Source: Populus alba (lineage: Eukaryota > Streptophyta > Magnoliopsida > Malpighiales > Salicaceae). From it: a stretch of DNA of 64,000 nucleotides. The stretch lies in the NCBI RefSeq assembly GCF_005239225.2, contig NC_133286.1:17932572-17996571 (forward strand), in the 5' to 3' direction. The stretch's first letter is position 1; the number at the start of each line of letters is the position of its first letter. Under the pieces are notes generated by a model. That model did not search any database. It saw nothing but the letters and a program-made list of their open reading frames with translations, and was not told the origin of the DNA. Made by a program: the position numbers and the translations under genes. Below, one piece after another: positions 57,101 through 64,000 of the stretch.

Positions 57101-58470
57101 GACAGTTGATTGATTTGTTAGCTTTTATGATATTAATATGTCTATTCCATTAGGAGTACCAGAATGGTTCCCGGTGAATTTATATTTATGTACTATTTTA
57201 CCACATGCTTCAAACTGGTTTCTTGCATTTTCTATCGCATTGTGAATATGCACTTGGATTGGTATCTGAGTGTACCTCTGCTGATGTTGTAGATGTATCT
57301 TGATCTGTTAATTTTATCTAGATTTTTGGTTTATTTATATTTTTATCCTCTTACTTCAGTTGCTAAGCATTGTTGATTCCCTTGATGAATGATTCTATCT
57401 TTTAAACCCTTCTTCACATAAAATTCCCGCAGGCAGAGATGACAATGAAGCAACTACAGAACTTTAGCCCTCCCATTATGAAGCAAGTTTTTCCTTTGGT
57501 TGAGCAATTTCCTCCCTTATACATGGACTTGGTTAATGGAAGAGAAGATTTCAGTCCCAAACCCGAAGAAACTCGTCGCCTTGTATGTCAACCTTTAACT
57601 ATCAAATGTGATAAACTTTAATTATATTGTCACAATGCATATTGTAATTATTAACCTTTTGTTGGCTGTCTATGGTAAGTAGAAGATTTATAATTTCTGC
57701 CATTTTACTGGACGGTACAGTCATGTTTTGGTGGTCTGATTTAGCGTGATGTATTTTACTTGCCATGCCTAGGGTTAGGTGTTTGGGTAATAGATTATCC
57801 TATTATAGGGTGGGTTTTCATAAACCTTCTTGTGATATTTTTGGTGCTGTACTTGCAAGGTTGAGTTTGCATATTACACAATCCATGATCATAGAAACCT
57901 AAATTACTGCCACTGACAGCAACTTCCTTCTGTGATTTTCAATTATTGACGACCTTTTCTCCTTTCAGATAAAATCATATTATGGCATTTCTAGAAATCT
58001 TCTGATAAAGTTCAAGGACGATGCAATCGATGAAACTTCAATGCTAGCTCAGGTGCTTAGTTCAGAAGCAGCCATTAGTTCAATGCTAGACATGTCAATT
58101 CGCATGTTGCCAGGAGATCATGGGCTTCCATTGCAGCAGGTAACTTTTGGAACTAGATATTAAGACACATAGTGTTCCTGCTTTCATATCCTACGAATGC
58201 AATTTTGTGAAGGCTAGCAGTTTATGTGATGTCTCTTTCAATCAGGTGCTCCCAGATGTCCCTCCTGCAATGGCAGATGCAGTAAACCGAGGAAGTGAGC
58301 TTTTTGCAAATCTCACCATGGGAACCCCGTGGGAGACAGTTGGCAAAGAAGTAGGCAACACACTAGGCGCAGACTCGAGCATCCTCCGTGCACGAGCATC
58401 AAAGGATGTAGACCAACTTGTGGATGTGATAATATCCTGGATGGCTTCAAATTCAGGGCCGAAATTCTAG
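54180..58470 (+). CDS. DUF1350 alpha/beta-hydrolase-like protein, probably plastid-targeted, 10 exons, 441 aa
   Basis: Exons: 54180-54427, 54522-54591, 55679-55803, 55949-56057, 56163-56226, 56325-56380, 56754-56861, 57433-57582, 57969-58139, 58246-58470. They join in frame to 442 codons including stop. The first ~75 residues are Ser/His/Arg-rich with few acidic residues, including a poly-Ser run, and look like a chloroplast transit peptide. The mature part matches the DUF1350 family of plants and cyanobacteria: SVVHFIGGIFVGAAPQLTYR, GVLVIATPYASGFDYFFIAD, and a nucleophile-elbow-like GIGHSLGSVIHLL (G-H-S-L-G). Next come LFSPVLVPVAQSFGPFLSQI and MLPGDHGLPLQQVLPDVPP, where the His may be the catalytic base. 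The hydrolase role is inferred from the fold motif; I know of no proven substrate. The start is the first ATG after the TATA box. Confidence 0.93.
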
Positions 58471-59519
58471 AGGCAATGATACTTGTACCAAGTAAATCAA
58501 AGAGAGTCAACAAGAGGGAAGATACTAGAAGAATCTACAGAGACGGGGCCTTCTTATGGTATGATATTGTACATTCGATATGTCTTGATGCATGACAAAT
58601 CATACAAGTAAATAATTAGGAGTTGGTAGGGTTTTTTTTTTTTTTTATTATTTTTTTTTTATGTATGTTTGGGTTGTGTGAGAAACATGCGAATGTCTAC
58701 AAGACATTAGAAAAGAAAGCTGTGTATTTTAGGTCATATGACAGTGTGTACTAATGTTTACAGAGGAAAATTTGATTTCAAAAGGGCCAGAAGGAATTTA
58801 AGAGGTTGTTCTTTTCCTTTCTGTCCCTTTCTTCTTCAGTAGCATTTGACATGGATCTGTTATGCTGCACCGGGATCATATGAAGGAGCACTATGCTTCA
58901 GGATTAATAGTTGGTTGGCTCGAAGATTTGTTGGGAGCTCCTTAAAATAAATATGCTCATCCTATTTTCACAGAATTCTTGAACAGTGAGACCCCTGCCT
59001 CTAGTTTGCTGGTTTTACGAAGGAAGATATCGGATTGATCAGTTGTGTTGACAAATTTGAGCTCAATATCTCCTTTTTTTGCGCAAACGTATGAAATGAT
59101 GTCTTATCTCCCCGAATTAAATGTTGAACATAATTCTTGGATTGGATTGATAGCGCTTGTATCATCTTATTTTCTAGGAATATGCTCAAAGAATTGTCCG
59201 AAGTCATTGAATGTAGAAGGGTGTGGTAAAAAAAAGCACAGAAGCTCCATGCATCAGTGAAAATTCAACTCAGGATCGTATTCTGCCAAATGTCATAAAT
59301 TTGCTTGTCAAATATAGCACAGTAAATGTTCTCGTAGCATTGAGAATTCAGCTCTGAACTGTTGTTCACGCTACAAGAATCTTCAATTCTATCAGCACTC
59401 CAATGCCATATTTGTAGCAGTAAAAAGCTACGTATTACAAGAACCAGACACGTCTGTTCTTTTAAATTTCCCTGATTAATGGAAGGCAATCCCTTGGTAC
59501 GAAATGCCAATAAGAATTA
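58471..59519. other. 3' flank of DUF1350 and downstream DNA of the ABCG relic
   Basis: Probably the DUF1350 3' untranslated region to about 58700 (it contains T-runs), followed by unassigned sequence. The part next to 59520 may be the old 3' untranslated region of the minus-strand ABCG relic. Confidence 0.4.
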
Positions 59520-59780
59520 CTATCGCCTTTGAAAATTAAAAACTTGATGGGCATAAAAAATGCGAAAGCAAAGAGAGTGGCAAAGGCAACAACTGTAGCT
59601 GCAACTACTCCGAGAAGTTCATGTCTCTAAGCAGAGTAATTTCAAACAAGTTCTCACCCGTCTCAAGTGCTTCCTTTACGTCTCCAAACTGTGAAGCAAC
59701 TAATCCATGCAAGGTCCACGTACGCCAGTGGATTTACCCTAGCATACCATCTCCACCGTGCAGGAATCCGCTGTTATAGA
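59520..59780 (-). pseudogene. C-terminal relic of a PDR-type ABCG transporter
   Basis: The minus strand reads RIPARWRWYARVNPLA, then after a frame change TWTLHGLVASQFGDVKEALE, then after another HELLGVVAATVVAFATLF AFAFFMPIK, and in a last frame VFNFQRR followed by a stop at 59520-59522. This is the signature C-terminal end of plant pleiotropic-drug-resistance (full-size ABCG) transporters (WWRWY..NPVAWTL.GLVASQFGD and the FNFQRR end). Frameshifts break it at least three times, and residues between the loop and the last membrane segment are missing. No upstream exons lie within the next kilobase, so it is a truncated, dead copy. Confidence 0.78.
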
Positions 59781-61091
59781 ATGAAGTAGATATGTGTAAG
59801 AATAAATAACGTTAGTCCTTGATACTAGAATGCAGTATACACGGAGAATTGTTAGTAGGAATACTTGCATGTATTACAATTACATTACCAAAACAAAAAC
59901 AAAAAAAAAACCCTAATTCACGAGGCATCTTTACTGTAGATATAGAGAGAAATCCACTATGGGTCTCGATCGAGTCTGGGAGAGTTGGGCTGGCGAGTTC
60001 TGCGTTCTGGCTAGGAGAGCTATGGGGCTGCCTATTTGTATATTTACTTCACAATAATGTTCATCCATCTATCTATACATATATTTGATGAAGTAAATTA
60101 TATTTATTAAGGAAAAAATCACTCATATATGAAATTAACTTTAAATGTATTAAGGAATTGATGGTGATTATATATGCACATGCACTCCTTAAGATGATCT
60201 AGTATGATTTGATATGTAATTTATATTTGTAATTGTTGGATGGGAGGGACCCCATCATGATTCACATGCTTTCGATAAAGTTATTGCCTATCGTGTGCCC
60301 TATAATTAGTTTGCAGCACCTCACAGCATTTCTTCGTAAATTCTAATCTCTCTCTCTTCTTTGTTTTTTTGTATTTTACTTATTGTTTATATATGGCATA
60401 CGTGATGACAAACATATATACATATATAAAAGGGTTTTTTTACCTTTTTTTTATGATATTTGTTTTTTTTTAAAATACTTATTAAACAATCCATTCAATT
60501 TCATAAAGAATGTGTTCAATTTAAGTTATGTGCTTGATGATAATTTTAATTCACATAACACATCAATAGATTATCAAACAGCTGAAGTGATTTTAATCAC
60601 AGCACAACACAGCAAACACAACAAGGACCGCACATTCTCTTAAAGAAATATCATACATGACTGAAAAAGTGAAAGCCTACCTCTTTGTTGGTTGCTGCGA
60701 GGTAACACTTACGGAACTGTGACGGATTTTTACTCAAAACATACTAGCTGTTCTTACTCTCCTATGTAACAAATAGCCATTCAGGATGATACCCTCTTGG
60801 AAGATTGCTAATTTGCTATAGAAAATACAAGAATCGCCCACAGCATATTTTACAAATGCAAAGTTTAAAATAAGGCTCTCTCTTCTCCAAATTTCCTTTA
60901 AGAGGTAAGCTTTCGATAATTTTGTTGAGAAAGATTTTCTAAATTATGAGCCAGTTAAAACATACTCTGTTCCACAGAAGTCCAAGCCAAACCTGAGAAT
61001 ACTGTAAATATACATCAGTTGCAAGGGCCGGCATTAGGTATAACCTGATATCTCAGAAGAGAACAATCTAGGTCATATATTAACTTGTCTT
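59781..61091. other. Intergenic stretch between two minus-strand relics
   Basis: No gene recognised. Open frames at 59819-60088 and 60383-60643 (+) are low complexity. The 60700-61091 part may be the 3' untranslated region of the RAD52-like exon. Confidence 0.4.
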
Positions 61092-61238
61092 CTATAGCAT
61101 CTGCTCCTCATGATACAGATACAATCCAAGCCCAAACCGGGCACATGCTCTGCAGAAAGCTATTTCCTCTGCTGCAGCAACTGGATCTTCAATGTCAACA
61201 TCACTGGATGATACCGTCCCGGATGATTCACGATGAGC
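61092..61238 (-). CDS. Terminal exon of a RAD52-like gene (rest not seen)
   Basis: A phase-0 exon starts after acceptor 'cactgacacag' and reads AHRESSGTVSSSDVDIEDPV, AAAEEIAFCRACARFGLGLY, LYHEEQML, then stop. This matches the C-terminal end of plant RAD52-like proteins (organellar or nuclear single-strand annealing proteins, also called ODB), where a RESTGT...AEAMAFRRACARFGLGL.LYHE stretch closes the Rad52 fold. The expected preceding exon, ending in something like LYGTDAE, was sought on the minus strand up to 64000 and not found. Either it lies beyond the window, with repeats inserted in a long intron, or this is a relic. The exon itself is intact. Confidence 0.62.
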   Translation of the reverse strand, partial: AHRESSGTVSSSDVDIEDPVAAAEEIAFCRACARFGLGLYLYHEEQML

Positions 61239-61239
61239 C

Positions 61240-62640
61240 TGTGTCAGTGCAAAATAGTGGTAGGTTAAGTACATAACCATAACAAAGCACGTAGCAGTTT
61301 GCATATTAGTCAGTTAAAAAGCAGAACCACAAGAAAGCATGCAACATCAGTGCCTATATATGTCAGCATGTAATATCAATAAGTTACAGAACAGACCCTC
61401 AACAAAGTGCGCACATCTTAGAGCACATGCAGATGAGAACAACTCAGAAATGCAGAATCAACTGCTTTATTTTATTTCCTCAACAAAATGGATCTGTTTC
61501 AATTTCTTCGTAATGTCACTTCCATGTTAAACTGCAATGATGAACTAACATGTGCAACCAGTTACAAACAATGGCTAGAGCAAACAGTCCCCAAGCAACA
61601 AGCAATGTTACAAACTTGGAACAGATTGACACAAGTAAGAACTACGTGTATATTGTTCACCCGCTTTATGTAAACAAAGGAATTGACAGAAAAATCTATC
61701 ATGAACACATTTCTCCAGTATTTGTATCGAAGGATATTCCACGAACTACTCGATTTCATGATTTCACATTACCATACATCATTCTGTGTCACTATGTGCA
61801 TGTGAACTCTACCCATCAAAGAGACTTCACATAGGATTCTCATGTTGGTACATCAAAGATTCATATCCAAAGATACAGATCATTGGCCAATCAGACTGGT
61901 TTAGTAGTCAAGGTCGAGGCCCTTAGAGACACAGGTTTGAATTTCCACAGCTCAGAACATCAGCTTTGGCCAAAATGAAAAGGAAAAATAGAGCCACACG
62001 TTGTTCAAAGAAAATTAGATAACACTTGGTAGATTCAAGAACAGTGGAGCATGACAGGACATTACCTTAGATTCTTACCATAGACATATAGGGGTTCTTT
62101 AACTTGGTGGGGAGTAAGAATATATAGTGCTCTTAATGAGTTCCTGAACATCTAACTCCAAAGAGAAATCTTGTGTACACATAATACCAAGGTCCACAAA
62201 ATGTTTCAAGTAAATATCACGATTACACCACCGTATTTCTCATCATATAGAAGGACATAAGTTCATAAGATATAAGTTGAGATTTGCACTACTTCAATGA
62301 ACATATGGTGTGTATTATGGTTAGATGACCATTGAATTTAATTACCTAAAATATCCTAGAATATAATAAAAACAAAACTGGATAACAAGTTTTTCTATAT
62401 CCTGAAGGGAAAAGGAGAGAGAAATTCATCAAAAAGTGAAAAATATGTGCAAGTCATTGTCTACTGGTGGTTGGATACTTAAGAGGTCACTTTTGCTATT
62501 AAAATTTCAAGCTTTCTTTAAGTTAAGAATTTTCATCCTAAACATAATAGCTTAAAAGATTTTCATGCATTACTTACACACATAGCTCATGGTCTAACAC
62601 CCTTTCAAAGAGTATTCGACCATTTCAAAGGCTTAAGGCA
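61240..62640. other. Sequence upstream (minus sense) of the RAD52-like exon
   Basis: If the RAD52-like gene is real, this is intron. No exon was seen on the minus strand. Short frames such as 61562-61759 (-) and 61550-61834 (+) have no recognisable content. A SINE-like fragment lies at about 61889. Confidence 0.4.
61889..61995 (+). mobile_element. Possible tRNA-derived SINE fragment
   Basis: A-box-like 'tggtttagtagtcaagg' (about 61897) is followed about 35 bases on by B-box-like 'ggtttgaatttcc' (about 61934) and an A-rich end 'aaaatgaaaaggaaaaa'. The layout fits a SINE head and tail. Target duplication not established. Confidence 0.4.
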
Positions 62641-62649
62641 TTTCTTCTT

Positions 62650-64000
62650 TTACTCTCTTTCTCTTCTTCTTCACAAAACACTAATTCTCCCACCAAAACA
62701 CTTTGCTTTTGCATCTCCAAAAAAGCCCCCTTGAAGAAGACAAAACTTCACCTCTTTAAATTATAAGGTAATTTCCTCTTCTCAAACTACTCCTTTGTCA
62801 CAAGGTGAACTCTCACACTTTTCTACCGCACCTGCAAACAACATTCCATCCAATGTTCTTGAAATCCCTCGTGATGATAGCCCTCTTTATCCAAGATCTT
62901 TCTTTGTAAATCATAAGTCCTGTGAAAGATATTATGCTCATATGTTCTTTAAGAGAAGGTTGTTCATGGATGTCAAGTTTATCTTGATGGGTTGGGGATG
63001 TTTTCAAATGTTAAAGAGTTGATAATCCATACACAATGGAACTCGTTTGTGGAAAATAAAAGTAAGAAAGTCTTTACAGAGATAGTGAGACAATTTTATG
63101 CTAATCCTGGGACTAATTCAAGAATAAATGAAAAGGTCTTTAAGGTATCAAGCATGGTGAATAAAAGGCATATAACTGTCACCTTGAAAGATGTTGCCCT
63201 CTACCTAATGCTCCCTCTTCATGGGGAAGATATATTTAACGAAGAAGGTCATATGGATATGAATATGACTTTTTCACCAAATAAGCAGTATGAGATACTA
63301 TTGGGTATCAACAATGAAGAAATGTCTACAGGCTCTCAATCGGCCAATCTTCTGACTGTTTCGTATAGACTCCTTTTTAAAATAGTCAATAAAGTCATTT
63401 TTCCCTATGGTAATCAAAACAATGAACTTGAGTAACTTATAATCTAGGATATGGCTAGCTTGAAGACTCAACAGAAAATCAATCTTCCAGTTCTTATACT
63501 CTGAAATATCCTGATCATTTCAAAATCTCCAAATTCATCTTTTATCTACGGTCATTTCCTTGCAAAGTTTTTTTATAGTTTCCTTACAAAGTTTTTTTAT
63601 AGTCAACCAAGTCAATCTTCAAGGACCCTCAGTTGAAACCCTCATATATATCTACCACGGCTTCTTTCTCAAACATTTGTTTAAGTGGGATGATGTACTT
63701 AACAAATTCATCTACAAAGAAACCACACCTTCATTCCTCGGCCGACTCTCTCATCTCTCAACTAATGATGAGTGATCCCACCTCTACAGTCCATAGCAAA
63801 AAAAGAATAAATATGGGATCTTGAAGTGGGGTCAAAAACAATTCAAAGAACGGAAATAGATCAAGGAAAAAAATTGCAGATATGTTCACTAAGATTTGTG
63901 CAGCTATTAAACTTGCCTTTCCTTATGGCACGTGTAGCTGTCAATTTTTGCAAGATTGGATAACAGTACAATTGAAAACTGATCAACCATGGTCTTGGTT
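62650..64000 (+). mobile_element. Relic with a plant-transposon-protein domain, frameshifted, cut by window end
   Basis: The frame at about 62795-63019 contains SPLYPRSFFVNHKSCERYYA. A one-base shift near 62990 moves the reading to the frame at 62992-63435, with WNSFVENKSKKVFTEIVRQF, YANPG and VTLKDVALYLMLPLHGEDIF. This order (F-x-N...RY...W...V-x-EFYAN...D/L-x-x-LP-x-x-G) matches the 'putative plant transposon protein' domain found in many plant retroelement-linked proteins. After a stop at 63433-63435, related sequence continues in other frames (INLPVL, then QVNLQGPSVETLIYIYHGFF, LKHLFKWDDVLN at about 63600-63710). It is degenerate, and the element's ends are not seen. Confidence 0.65.
63561..63601. 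repeat. Short tandem duplication inside the plant-transposon relic
   Basis: The phrase 'ttgcaaagtttttttatagt' is followed by 'ttccttacaaagtttttttatagt', so a segment of about 22 bases is repeated in tandem with small changes. Confidence 0.8.

Noticed and set aside
61300..64000. Upstream RAD52-like exons on the minus strand
   Set aside because: No segment encoding the expected WSGEV or VTLYGTDAE stretches with splice sites was found.

Overview
This 64 kb window is nuclear DNA from a eudicot plant. It is AT-rich, with (TA)n microsatellites, many short exons joined by GT-AG introns, plant-only gene families (TOC75, plant DUF1350) and degenerate Ty1/copia and plant-transposon relics. The style of the short interspersed repeats suggests Salicaceae, probably Populus. 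That last step is inference; no search was run.

Layout. Positions 1-19600 form a gene-poor arm. I recognise no protein gene in it, only microsatellites, small tandem duplications, MITE-like AT-rich elements and one short array of a ~150 bp degenerate repeat (16905-17350). From 20078 to 25123 (+) lies a 21-exon CTP synthase gene, all exons of which join in frame to 604 codons. From 26155 to 30500 is a graveyard of a decayed copia element, a MITE-like element, a second and longer array of the ~150 bp repeat, and a single orphan exon resembling a spermidine-synthase-like methyltransferase. A 14-exon organellar tryptophanyl-tRNA synthetase (OVA4 type) runs on the minus strand from about 39292 (or 39469) to 32518. 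Diverging from it, a 7-exon TOC75 gene (41279-45305, +, 811 aa) encodes the chloroplast protein-import channel. After a gene-free AT-rich stretch and a copia gag relic come a 5-exon GRAM-domain WBP2-like gene (48844-50388, +, 202 aa) and a 10-exon DUF1350 gene (54180-58470, +, 441 aa).

Relics of dead genes lie between and beyond these: a GT47/exostosin fragment (51840-52199, minus), a PDR-type ABCG transporter C-terminus (59520-59780, minus), and the terminal exon of a RAD52-like gene (61092-61238, minus) whose upstream exons are not in the window. The right edge holds a frameshifted plant-transposon-protein relic.

The five intact genes are independent housekeeping loci, not an operon-like unit. 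Several concern organelles: TrpRS translates in plastid and mitochondrion, TOC75 imports plastid proteins, DUF1350 has a transit-like N-terminus, and RAD52-like proteins act on organellar or nuclear DNA. I read this as chance neighbourhood. I found no convincing new biological system. The most useful observations are the exon models, a GC-AG intron in CTP synthase, conflicting start frames for TrpRS, and three unrelated gene relics that automatic annotation could miss.
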